A DNA stretch of 39,495 bases from assembly GCA_030040035.1 (NCBI GenBank), contig JASHUJ010000071.1, positions 1-39,495 on the forward strand. Direction: 5' to 3'. How positions within the stretch are numbered: the first letter of the stretch is position 1; each line of letters opens with the position of its first letter. The notes under the pieces were generated by a model that saw only the letters and a list, made by a program, of their open reading frames with translations, was not told where the DNA came from and ran no database searches. The position numbers were made by a program, and so were the translations under genes. The DNA comes from Thermoplasmata archaeon. GTDB taxonomy: Archaea; Thermoplasmatota; Thermoplasmata; Lutacidiplasmatales; UBA184. Of the stretch, positions 30,432-38,296 are shown in pieces.

Positions 30432-33121
30432 CGCGGAAGCTCGACCGGGGGCTCGGCGGCCTCGGACCGGTCGCGGAGCGGGGAGGTGGGCTCCTCGTAC
30501 TCCGCCCGCCCGCCGCGCGTCGCCGCGAGGTAGACGAATCCGCCCAGCGCGAGCACCGCCGGCACGAGGAGGAGGGCCCACAGCGCGTTGGGGTTCCCCG
30601 CCAAGAATTGGAACACGGAGTGGGACGGCGGCGGGGAGACGTAGACGATCGGGGTGAGATTGATCGGGACCGTCGCGTTCTCGTAGGAGTAGAACGTGAA
30701 CACGCTCGTGTTCGTGTAGAATCCGACCGCCGAGGCGGAGACGACGTAGACGCCCGGCGGCACCTGGCTCGCGTTGTAGTATCCTTCCGCGTCGGTCCGG
30801 CCCGCGCCCCACGTCGCGACCGTCACGTTCGCGCCCGCGATCGGGCGGAGGTCGGACGCGTCTTCGACGAGGAACGCCAGGTTCGCCCCGGGGACGGGAA
30901 CGAGCTGGATCGTCAAAGTGCGGTTCACGTTCGGCAGGACGTGCTCGACGACCGGTGTCGACCCGACGAAGCCGGTCGCGATCGCGCTGACCTCGTAGAA
31001 CCCCTCGAGCGCGGAGACGTTGCCCCAGCCCGTCGAGTTCGTGACGGCGGTCAGGTTGAGCCACCCCACGGCCAGAGCTCCCGAAGAGTCGGCTTCGACT
31101 TCGGCGCCCGCGAGCGGCTCGCCCGTCGCCTTGTCGATCACGCGCGCGTCGATGGCCCCGGCCGGTAGGGAGTCGAGCACGAGGCTTGCGTTCACGCGGC
31201 CGGTCCACGGAACGTCGATTGCGACGGTGCTCGACGAGAAACCGAGGGCGAAGGCCGTGAGGTTGCCCCAACCGTACGCCGTCGTGCTCCCTTCGATCTC
31301 GCCGTGGGGCGGGGTCACGAGGAACGGCGCCCCATTGAGGTAGACGGATACACCTTGCAGCGGGACCGGGGCCCCCCCTCCCGGAAGGATTCCCGTCACG
31401 TTCACGAGAATGACCGGGTCCCCGAACAGGTCGATCGTAAGGTTCACGATCGCGCCCGGAGCGATGACACCGACCGAGAAGTTCGATCGCCACGTCTGGG
31501 CCCACACCGAGACGTTGAACGCGCCCGGCGGAACGCGGGTGAAGTTCGCCATCCCGGACGAGCCGGTCAGCACTGGGTGGGCGTTGATGCGGCTCCCGTT
31601 GATCGTGAGGTTGACCTCACCGTCGACGATCGGGATCGGGCTATATGGCGGGTCCGGACCCAGCGCGCTTACGTGGATCGTACCGAGGTCGCGCGGCGGG
31701 ATCACCGTCAGGAGGACGATCCGCTGCGACGTCGAGCCGGGAGCGAGCCAGAGCGTGGAGACGTTCGTGAAGTACCCCACGTCCGCGACGCCCAGCGTCG
31801 AGTCGACGCCGTTGACTTGCGTCAGGTTCAGGTACCCCTCGGCGTTGGTCGCGCCGACGAACGCCCCATCGAGCGTCACGTTCGAGTCAGAGATCGGCAC
31901 GTTCGGCTGGGACGCGTTCTCGACCCGGAGGCCGAGGTCGACGGTGGCGGAGAGGCGCCACAGGTCGAATGACAGGCCCGCGCTCGCCGTGCCTCCGACC
32001 AAGAGCCAGGTCGCGTTGCCCGCGACGCTCAGGTAGGCGGACGCCGCATCCCATCGGGCCGTCGGCCCGGGCAGGGTCTCCGCCACCCACGAGTCATTGC
32101 TGGGGTAGAAGATCGAGGTCGAGGCGTCAGCGCTGGTTCCGTCCGTCCCCCCAAAGAGGAGATCGGCCGAGAGGCCGGGATCGTACGTCCAGCTCGACCC
32201 GGCCACCGGGGACGGAGCGTTCGACCCGAGCGGGAGCTGCGTCCAAGTCTCGGAGTGGGGATCGAACTCCCAGACGAGGTTCGAACACGGCGCGCAGCCG
32301 CCGAACATCTGGAACACACCGAGCGACGGGTCCCACGTGAGGGACGCCCCCTCGAGCGGGGGAGGCACGGCCCCTCCCGGGACGACCTGCGTCCACGCGA
32401 ACGTCGAAAGATTGACCTCCCAGAGATCGGAATAGGTGATCGTCCCGATCTTCTCGTAGTTCGGGTTTTGCCCTCCGTAGAGGACGCCGATCCCGAGCGA
32501 CGGATCTACGGCGAACGCGGCATCCTCCCGCGCGGCCGGGGCCGTCGGCCCGGTTTCGTTGGTCCACGCCCGGGTCGCGAGATCGTACGACCATGTGTCG
32601 TTGGTCACGGCGTCGGTCGAGAGATCGACGAGGCCACCGAACAGCACGGACCGTCCGTTGGTCGAGTCGAGGCCGAAGGCGAAATTGGACCGGGGGCTCG
32701 GCGCACCCGTCGCGGCCACGGTCGCCCAGGTGTCGGTCGACTCCGTATAGGACTGGGTCGAGTTCGTGAGCCCGCTCGCATCCTGTCCGCCAAAGATGAT
32801 CGTCGACCCCGAGGTGGCGTTGAAGACCATGCCCGCGCCGGCCCCGGGAGAGCCCGAGGCGACCGCCGACGTGAGCTCCGACCAGGCGAGCATCGCTCCC
32901 GGATCGAACCCGCTCGCTCGGGGCCCTGGGGGCAAACCCCGCTCCTCGGAACGTCCGGCGCATGTCGTGAGGGGAGCACACGGCCCGGGCGGGGCCGGCG
33001 CATCGGTCGCGAGCGGGGAGTGGGGCGACGCGAGGTGCGAGCCCGCACTCACCGGCAGGACGAGCAGCCCGAGGAGCGCTGCGCCGAGAACCCAGCACGG
33101 CGGTGCCCGAGGTCGCGTCAC
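30428..33121 (-). CDS. Membrane-anchored Kelch-propeller surface protein
   Basis: An 897-residue extracellular protein. A clean signal peptide (PCWVLGAALLGLLVLPVSAGS) follows the chosen GTG start. From about 105 to 375 there are six Kelch-like units (IIFGGQDASG, VLFGGLVDLS, VLYGGQNPNY, QMFGGCAPC, LLFGGTDGTS, LLVGGTASAG, each ending in a W-containing strand), enough for a beta-propeller. Then come about five carboxypeptidase-regulatory-like beta-sandwich repeats (for example DKATGEPLAGAEVEADS and GYYNASQVPPGVYVVSASAVGFY). A C-terminal membrane helix (LWALLLVPAVLALGGFVYLA) and a charged cytoplasmic tail end the protein. Many NxS/T sequons suggest heavy glycosylation. Likely adhesion or ligand binding; inference only. 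Confidence 0.82.
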   Translation of the reverse strand: MTRPRAPPCWVLGAALLGLLVLPVSAGSHLASPHSPLATDAPAPPGPCAPLTTCAGRSEERGLPPGPRASGFDPGAMLAWSELTSAVASGSPGAGAGMVFNATSGSTIIFGGQDASGLTNSTQSYTESTDTWATVAATGAPSPRSNFAFGLDSTNGRSVLFGGLVDLSTDAVTNDTWSYDLATRAWTNETGPTAPAAREDAAFAVDPSLGIGVLYGGQNPNYEKIGTITYSDLWEVNLSTFAWTQVVPGGAVPPPLEGASLTWDPSLGVFQMFGGCAPCSNLVWEFDPHSETWTQLPLGSNAPSPVAGSSWTYDPGLSADLLFGGTDGTSADASTSIFYPSNDSWVAETLPGPTARWDAASAYLSVAGNATWLLVGGTASAGLSFDLWRLSATVDLGLRVENASQPNVPISDSNVTLDGAFVGATNAEGYLNLTQVNGVDSTLGVADVGYFTNVSTLWLAPGSTSQRIVLLTVIPPRDLGTIHVSALGPDPPYSPIPIVDGEVNLTINGSRINAHPVLTGSSGMANFTRVPPGAFNVSVWAQTWRSNFSVGVIAPGAIVNLTIDLFGDPVILVNVTGILPGGGAPVPLQGVSVYLNGAPFLVTPPHGEIEGSTTAYGWGNLTAFALGFSSSTVAIDVPWTGRVNASLVLDSLPAGAIDARVIDKATGEPLAGAEVEADSSGALAVGWLNLTAVTNSTGWGNVSALEGFYEVSAIATGFVGSTPVVEHVLPNVNRTLTIQLVPVPGANLAFLVEDASDLRPIAGANVTVATWGAGRTDAEGYYNASQVPPGVYVVSASAVGFYTNTSVFTFYSYENATVPINLTPIVYVSPPPSHSVFQFLAGNPNALWALLLVPAVLALGGFVYLAATRGGRAEYEEPTSPLRDRSEAAEPPVELPR

Positions 33122-33231
33122 CGATGGCCCTCGGTCCCGCCGAGCGAGATCGGAGGGCTCCCCCGACCTCCCAGGTGGAGCACTCGCTATGAGACTATGG
33201 GGGGCGGCCGCCGGCGTCGGTCCGAACGGAA

Positions 33232-34101
33232 TTAGATCGGGAGCGAGAGGATCACCGGCAGGAGGAGGCCGGCGGCCAGCGTGAAGACGAGGCCGACCGC
33301 GAGCGCGAGGCTGCCGGCGCGCTCGTCGCCGTACCGGGTGATGAAGTAGAGCGTCGTGTCCATCGAAGTTGCGCCGCCCAGCGCCGCAAGGCCCCCACCT
33401 CCGAGGCGTCGCCCGGCGTACGGGCTCAGGACCATCGTCAGATTCTCGCGGAAGAAGTTCGCCAAGAACGCGAGGAGCCCCAGGAGGGCGCCAGCCCGGG
33501 CCGCGACCAGGGGGCCGGCGAGCGTGTACCAGCCGAACGCGTACGTGGTCGCGAACGCGACCGACCAGGGTTCGTGGACGAGGACCGCGAAGCCGACCGC
33601 GCAGCCCGTCGCCGCGAGGGTCGCGGCGGTGAGCGGGATCGCGAGCTCGCCCGCCCGGACCCACGTCAGGGTCAGATCGAACCCGACGAGCGCGAGGAGC
33701 GCGTAGAGGGCCCAGGTGATCCCGACCTCGCTCGGGAGAGCCACGACCCGGCCGACGAGGAATCCGGCCACCAAGGCACCGACGAGCACTCCGCTGAAGG
33801 GCACGGGCTCGCGCCGACCGGCGGAAGGCGCGGACGCCGGGGGGGCGGGACCGCCGCGCGCGATCGCGAGGTACACCGCGGCCGTGGCGCCCAGCAGCGC
33901 CAGCGCGAGGACGAAGGCGACCGGCAGCGCGAGGAGCAGGGACGAGGTCGACACCGTGTCGAGCAGGGTTCCGAGCAGCCCGACCAGCACGATCACGGTG
34001 AGGCGGGTCGCCCGGCCGGTCCACGGGCTGCGGACTCGCACCAAGCGGCCGGCGAGCACGCCCGCGCCGAGCGCCACGTACAGGTACGGATCGAACGGCA
34101 C
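33232..34101 (-). CDS. lysO: LysO-family lysine exporter (DUF340)
   Basis: A 289-residue membrane protein with about eight helices. The C-terminal half carries the LysO (YbjE) pattern: LLALVGFDLTLTW, LAATGCAVGFAVLV, AFGWYTLAGPLVAA, LLAFLANFFRENLTMVLSP, and GGATSMDTTLYFITRYGDERAGSLALAVGLVFTLAAGLLLPVIL. In E. coli this family exports L-lysine and toxic analogues. The arginine/glutamate in NFFRENLT and the aspartate in TSMDTT are the polar residues expected in the transport path. Start GTG 34101 gives an N-terminus (VPFDPYLYVALGAGVLAG) just before helix 1. It begins 7 bases after the purA stop, so it is probably co-transcribed. Confidence 0.85.
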   Translation of the reverse strand: MPFDPYLYVALGAGVLAGRLVRVRSPWTGRATRLTVIVLVGLLGTLLDTVSTSSLLLALPVAFVLALALLGATAAVYLAIARGGPAPPASAPSAGRREPVPFSGVLVGALVAGFLVGRVVALPSEVGITWALYALLALVGFDLTLTWVRAGELAIPLTAATLAATGCAVGFAVLVHEPWSVAFATTYAFGWYTLAGPLVAARAGALLGLLAFLANFFRENLTMVLSPYAGRRLGGGGLAALGGATSMDTTLYFITRYGDERAGSLALAVGLVFTLAAGLLLPVILSLPI

Positions 34102-34108
34102 GGCACCG

Positions 34109-35449
34109 CTAGCCCGATCCGGCCGAACGGTGGCCGCGCGTCGTTTGCGTGAGCGGTACATTGAGCCGAAGGGTCTCGTCCCGACCCGGGCCGTAGCCCA
34201 GGTACTCGACGGGGACCCCGGTCTCGCGCCCGACGCGCTCGAGAAAGCTCCGCAGCGACGCCGGCAGCGCGGCGGCGCCTTCGCGTCGGATGCGCTCCTT
34301 GAGCCGTTCGTGGAATTCGGGCCATCCCTCGAGCTGCTCGTAGACCGGCCGCGCCTGCGCGAGGTCCTCGGCCTGCGACGGCAGGACATCGCGGATCGTC
34401 GATCCGTCGGGCAGTTCGTAGCGGACGCTCACCGGGACCTGCTCGAGCCCTCCGAGCACGTCGACCTTGGTGATCGCCCACGAGGTGAGACCGTTGAGCC
34501 GCGCCACGTAGCGTAGCATCGCGAGGTCGAGCCATCCGCAGCGACGCGCGCGCCCCGTGGTCGCGCCCCGTTCGCCGCCGACGCGCCGCAGGAACTCGCC
34601 GAGCGGGCCGGATTCCTCCGTCGGGAACGGTCCGGCGCCCACGCGGGTCGCGTAGGCCTTCGCGACCCCGATCACCTCGTCGACCTCCGTCGGCGGGAGT
34701 CCGCTGCCCACGAGCGCCCCGGCGCTGGTCGGATGGGAGCTCGTCACGAACGGATAGGTCCCGAAGTCGAGGTCCAGGAGCGCGCTCTGCGCGCCCTCCA
34801 GGAGCACGGACTCGCCCCGGGCCACCGCATCCCAGAGCATCGGCTCGGTCGGTCGGATCAACGGCGCGAGGCGCCCGCCGACCTCGCTGAGTTGCGCGGC
34901 GAGCTCCTCCTGCGGCGGCAGGCCGGGGACCTGGGCCTTCGTCGCATAGAGCAGATCGAGCCGCGCACGGAGCACGGCGGGTCGGGTCAGATCCGCCATC
35001 CGGAGCCCCCAACGCCCGGCACGGTCCGCATACGCGGGCCCGATGCCCCGGCGTGTGGTCCCCAGGTTCGCCGCGGGGTCCCGCTGGGTGCGGAGCTCAT
35101 CCTCCCAGGCGTCCTCGATCTCGTGGAGCGGTAGGATCACGTGCGCCCGGTCCGAGAGGACCACCTCCCCCCGGAGGAGCTGCCGGCGTTCGAGGTCCTC
35201 GAGCTCTTCCTCGAGCCGGCTCGGGTTGAGGACCATGCCCGGTCCGCTGACGCCCGTGACGCCGTGGCGGAGGACCCCGCTGGCGAGCTGGTGGAGGACG
35301 ACCAGCCCCTCGGGCAGATGAATCGAGTGTCCGGCGTTCGGTCCGCCGCCCGTGCGCACGACGTAACGGGCGTCGGCGGCGAGGTAGTCGGTGATCTTGC
35401 CCTTCGCCTCGTCGCCGAACTGGGCGCCGATGACGATGCGAACGCTCAT
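34109..35449 (-). CDS. purA: Adenylosuccinate synthetase
   Basis: Makes adenylosuccinate from IMP, aspartate and GTP, the first committed step to AMP. The 446-residue protein starts MSVRIVIGAQFGDEAKGKITDYL. The phosphate loop GDEGKGK appears as GDEAKGK, an Ala for the usual Gly. It continues with GGPNAGHSI (catalytic His), DRAHVILPLHEIEDAWED, GTTRRGIGPAYADRAGR, EGAQSALLDLDFGTYPFVTSS, GVAKAYATRVGAGPFPTE and TTGRARRCGWLDL. Length and motif order are those of normal PurA. Start ATG 35449 follows a TATA-like CTTCTATGC by about 36 bases. The next gene, a LysO transporter, is 7 bases downstream. Confidence 0.97.
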   Translation of the reverse strand: MSVRIVIGAQFGDEAKGKITDYLAADARYVVRTGGGPNAGHSIHLPEGLVVLHQLASGVLRHGVTGVSGPGMVLNPSRLEEELEDLERRQLLRGEVVLSDRAHVILPLHEIEDAWEDELRTQRDPAANLGTTRRGIGPAYADRAGRWGLRMADLTRPAVLRARLDLLYATKAQVPGLPPQEELAAQLSEVGGRLAPLIRPTEPMLWDAVARGESVLLEGAQSALLDLDFGTYPFVTSSHPTSAGALVGSGLPPTEVDEVIGVAKAYATRVGAGPFPTEESGPLGEFLRRVGGERGATTGRARRCGWLDLAMLRYVARLNGLTSWAITKVDVLGGLEQVPVSVRYELPDGSTIRDVLPSQAEDLAQARPVYEQLEGWPEFHERLKERIRREGAAALPASLRSFLERVGRETGVPVEYLGYGPGRDETLRLNVPLTQTTRGHRSAGSG

Positions 35450-35481
35450 CGCGGGCCGTCTCCGGCCTCGCGAGCGAGGAC

Positions 35482-35489
35482 GCATAGAA
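35482..35489 (-). promoter_or_regulatory. TATA-like box of purA
   Basis: Minus strand CTTCTATGCG centred about 36 bases upstream of ATG 35449; would give a leader of roughly 9 bases. Confidence 0.35.
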
Positions 35490-35551
35490 GTCGGTTGTGG
35501 CCGCCGGCGCGCTCGCCCTCCGGCCGCGTGAGGCACTCTCGCATCCCACAA

Positions 35552-35559
35552 CGATAAAG
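35552..35559 (+). promoter_or_regulatory. TATA box of aspartate-aminotransferase-family gene
   Basis: ACGATAAAG centred about 27 bases before GTG 35583; selects that start and implies a leaderless mRNA. Confidence 0.5.
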
Positions 35560-35582
35560 AAGTGGGCCCGGGTGGAGCGCGC

Positions 35583-36716
35583 GTGGTCGCGCGCCGCGTG
35601 AGTTCGATCGATATCTCGGGCATCCGGAAGATGTTCGAGGCGGCCCCGCCCGACGCGATCAACCTCGGGCTCGGCGAGCCCGACTTCGAGCCACCCCGAG
35701 TCGTCGTCGAGGCGCTCGCCCGGGCCACCCGCGACGGGATGAACCACTACGGACCGTCGGCCGGCCTACTGCCGCTGCGGGACCGGGTCGCCGAGCAGTA
35801 CGCCGCGAAGGACCGCACCACCTCGCGCGAGAACGTGATCATCACCGCCGGCGGTTCCGAAGCGCTGATGACCGTCGCCCTCGCGTTGTACGACCCCGGC
35901 GACGAGGTCCTCGTGCCGAACCCCGGTTTCGTCCTGTACCCGTCGCACGCCCGGTTGGTCGGAGCCGTGCCGGTCCCGTACAGCCTGAGGTCGGACCGCA
36001 AATTCCTGCCGGACTTCGAGGAGCTCGAGCAGCTCGTCACCGAGCGGACCCGCGTGATCGTGGTCAATAGCCCGTCGAACCCGACCGGCGGCGTGTTCCC
36101 CCGGGCCGTCGTGGACCGGCTCGTCGCGTTCGCCGACCGCCACGACCTCATGATCGTGTCGGACGAGGTGTACGAGCAGATCGTCTACGATGGGGTCGCG
36201 ACCTCGTTCTGGGGGCGGACCGACCGGGCGATCGTCGTCAATTCGTTCTCGAAGACGCTCGCGATGACCGGCTGGCGGATCGGCTATCTCGTCGCGGACC
36301 GCCGGCTCACCCCTGAGCTCAACAAGGTGCACTACCACATCATGGCCTGCCCGTCGACCCCGTTGCAGGCCGCCGTGCTCGCGGGCCTCGAGGACGGCGA
36401 CGGCGCGACCCGTGCGATGGTCCGGGAGTTCCGGGCGCGGCGCGACCTCGTCGGGCGGCTCCTCGGGACGGTTCCCGGACTTTCGGCGGTCCGGCCGGCG
36501 GGCGCCTTCTACATCTTCCCGTCGTTCACGTGGCCCCGCTCGGCCCGCGAGGTCGCGACCGATCTGCTCAATCGCGGCGTGATCACGACCCCGGGGGACG
36601 CCTTCGGATCGCTCGGGGCGGCCCACCTGCGACTCTCGTTCGCCGCCGCCCGCCCCGCGCTGCGCCAGGGGATCGAGATCATCCGCGAGTACGGCGAGTC
36701 CGCCGGCGCGGCCTGA
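35583..36716 (+). CDS. Aspartate-aminotransferase-family PLP enzyme (class I)
   Basis: A 377-residue class I aminotransferase (I-gamma type common in archaea). Visible are the N-terminal INLGLGEPDF, HYGPSAGLLPLRD, TAGGSEALMTVALAL (phosphate region), VNSPSNPTGGVF (Asn), VSDEVYEQIVYDG (Asp/Tyr), SFSKTLAMTGWRIGYL (Schiff-base Lys) and HLRLSFA (substrate Arg). It probably transaminates aspartate, or aromatic or other amino acids; specificity is not readable. GTG 35583 is preferred over 35562 because a TATA box lies 27 bases upstream. Divergent from purA, which uses aspartate, but a functional link is not shown. Confidence 0.93.
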   Translation: MVARRVSSIDISGIRKMFEAAPPDAINLGLGEPDFEPPRVVVEALARATRDGMNHYGPSAGLLPLRDRVAEQYAAKDRTTSRENVIITAGGSEALMTVALALYDPGDEVLVPNPGFVLYPSHARLVGAVPVPYSLRSDRKFLPDFEELEQLVTERTRVIVVNSPSNPTGGVFPRAVVDRLVAFADRHDLMIVSDEVYEQIVYDGVATSFWGRTDRAIVVNSFSKTLAMTGWRIGYLVADRRLTPELNKVHYHIMACPSTPLQAAVLAGLEDGDGATRAMVREFRARRDLVGRLLGTVPGLSAVRPAGAFYIFPSFTWPRSAREVATDLLNRGVITTPGDAFGSLGAAHLRLSFAAARPALRQGIEIIREYGESAGAA

Positions 36717-36726
36717 ACCGGTCGGT

Positions 36727-37884
36727 TCACCGTCGCGCGACCTCCCGGTAGAGCGCGCGAAAGCGCTCCGAGGAGACTGACCAGTCGAGCTGGGCGACCC
36801 ACGCCGTGGCGGCGTCGAGACGCCGTCGGGTCCCGACGGGATCGGCGATCACGGCCGAGAGCGCGTCGGCGAGCGCGGCACTATCGCCGTACGGTACGAG
36901 CCGTCCGCGTTCCCCGTCGCCGAGCACCTCGGGCACCGCCCCCGAGGCGCTCGCGACGATCGGCGTCCGCGCGGCCATCGCCTCGAGGAGCACGAAGCCG
37001 TAGGCCTCCCACTCGGACGGCAGCACGAGCGCCCGCGCCCTCCGGAGGACGGCGCGGTACGTTCGTCGATCGGGCACGTGCCCGAGCCAGCGGAGCAGGT
37101 GATCGACGCCCTGCCGCCGGGCCCGCTCCTCGAGCACCGAGCGCTCCCCCCAGTCCTTGCCGAGGAAGACCACCGGACGACGGTCGGACGGAGGAATACG
37201 GGCGAGGGCGTCGACGAGGTGGGGGAGACCCTTGTTGGAGGCCACGCGGCCAGCGTAAACGTAGTACTCCGCCGGCAGCTCGACCCCCGCGGGAGGATCC
37301 GACCCCGCGTCCTGCCACTCCGCGAGGTCGACCCCCGGAGGGATGATGCGAAGTCGGTCGGCCGGAGCGAACTCGCGGAGCAGGCGGGCCTCCAGCTCGG
37401 ACTGCGTGACGACCGCGCGGGCGGTTCGGTACGCGGTCATTCCGAAGAGCCAGTCCTGGCAGCGGAGAAGGCCGCGATTGAGCGGGGGCTCGCGCCGATC
37501 CGCCGGGTGGTAGGAGGTGGAGATCACGAGCGGAATGTCGAGGCGCGCGGCGACGAGCGTCGATTGCAGCACATGGCCGTACCGGTGCGAGTGGGCATGG
37601 ATCACGTCCGCGCCGCTATCGGCGAGAGCGTCCACGAGGCCTACCATCATCGGCATCGTCAGATACGGGACCAGTCGTTTGCGCACCGGGAACCGGTGCA
37701 CCGGGACCCCGTCCACGATCGGTCGGTAGTCCGAACGGCGGTCCCACTGCGCCTCGTCGTACAGGTCGCTGGCGTACACCTCGACGTCGTCGCCCGCCGC
37801 GCGCTGACGACGGGAGAGTTCGTGGACGTTCGTCTCGGTCCCGCCGGGCGCATCGAACCGCAGGGTCACGTGCACGATCTTCAC
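36727..37884 (-). CDS. Glycosyltransferase family 4 (GT-B fold), 1
   Basis: A 385-residue glycosyltransferase transferring a sugar from a nucleotide- or lipid-linked donor, at the cytoplasmic membrane face. The N-domain starts KIVHVTLRFDAPGGTETNVHELSRR, with the Gly-rich acceptor loop; VIHAHSHRYGHV follows. The C-domain has YVYAGRVASNKGLPHLVDAL (donor-binding Arg/Lys) and the E-x7-E motif in PSEWEAYGFVLLEAMA. Similar in layout to the second glycosyltransferase at the right edge, about one-third identical by eye. GTG 37884 gives the canonical N-terminus of the family. No TATA box sits at the leaderless position; candidates lie at about 38017 and 38095. The stop is 10 bases past that of the converging aminotransferase. 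Confidence 0.9.
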   Translation of the reverse strand: MKIVHVTLRFDAPGGTETNVHELSRRQRAAGDDVEVYASDLYDEAQWDRRSDYRPIVDGVPVHRFPVRKRLVPYLTMPMMVGLVDALADSGADVIHAHSHRYGHVLQSTLVAARLDIPLVISTSYHPADRREPPLNRGLLRCQDWLFGMTAYRTARAVVTQSELEARLLREFAPADRLRIIPPGVDLAEWQDAGSDPPAGVELPAEYYVYAGRVASNKGLPHLVDALARIPPSDRRPVVFLGKDWGERSVLEERARRQGVDHLLRWLGHVPDRRTYRAVLRRARALVLPSEWEAYGFVLLEAMAARTPIVASASGAVPEVLGDGERGRLVPYGDSAALADALSAVIADPVGTRRRLDAATAWVAQLDWSVSSERFRALYREVARR

Positions 37885-38090
37885 GGGAGCCCGCTCCGAC
37901 CGATGGCGCGCGAGCGACGGGGGCGTCCGGGGTACTCCGGGAATCCGGCCGAGCCGGTCGGTCCCTCGGTCGGGGCGCCTCGCGCGGGCATCCGCGCTCG
38001 AACCGCCGGCGGGCTTCTTTACCGTTCGCGCACGGACGGGGGACCCTCCGAGCGCCCCGCCGCTCCCCCCGGGCGGAAGGGGGGAGCACC

Positions 38091-38099
38091 CGTATAATC
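38091..38099 (+). promoter_or_regulatory. TATA-like box between the glycosyltransferase genes
   Basis: CGTATAATCG is a good TATA core in a GC-rich gap. It could serve a plus-strand transcript starting near 38122 (microORF at 38153) or, read as CGATTATACG, the glycosyltransferase gene at 37884 with a leader of about 185 bases. Confidence 0.4.
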
Positions 38100-38152
38100 G
38101 GTCGAACCGTCCGGGAAAGTGGCCGTCGTGCGGCCGGCGGTCGGGGCGGGGC

Positions 38153-38296
38153 ATGCTCGCGAGGTGGCTCGGGCGTCTGTTCCACGTGGCGGCGAAGTTC
38201 ACCCGCGGCGAGGCGGGGCGGGACCTCGCGCACCTCGCCGACGAGCTCGAGCGGCTCGACGCGCGGCCGCGTCACCCGGGCACGATCTCGCGATAG
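38153..38296 (+). CDS. Possible microprotein of 47 residues
   Basis: Not recognised. An ATG 30 bases downstream of the predicted start site of the CGTATAATCG promoter opens a 47-codon frame. It has a basic amphipathic N-terminal helix (LARWLGRLFHVAAKFTRG) and an acidic/leucine-rich second helix (RDLAHLADELERLDAR), a plausible helical hairpin. The final 25 bases overlap the 3' end of the second glycosyltransferase gene on the other strand. There is no Shine-Dalgarno match. It may be an untranslated RNA or chance. Confidence 0.3.
   Translation: MLARWLGRLFHVAAKFTRGEAGRDLAHLADELERLDARPRHPGTISR

Noticed and set aside
33122..34024. N-terminal extension of the Kelch protein into the lysO gene
   Set aside because: The extension is antisense-free but out of frame with LysO and lacks motifs; a proper signal peptide begins exactly at GTG 33121.
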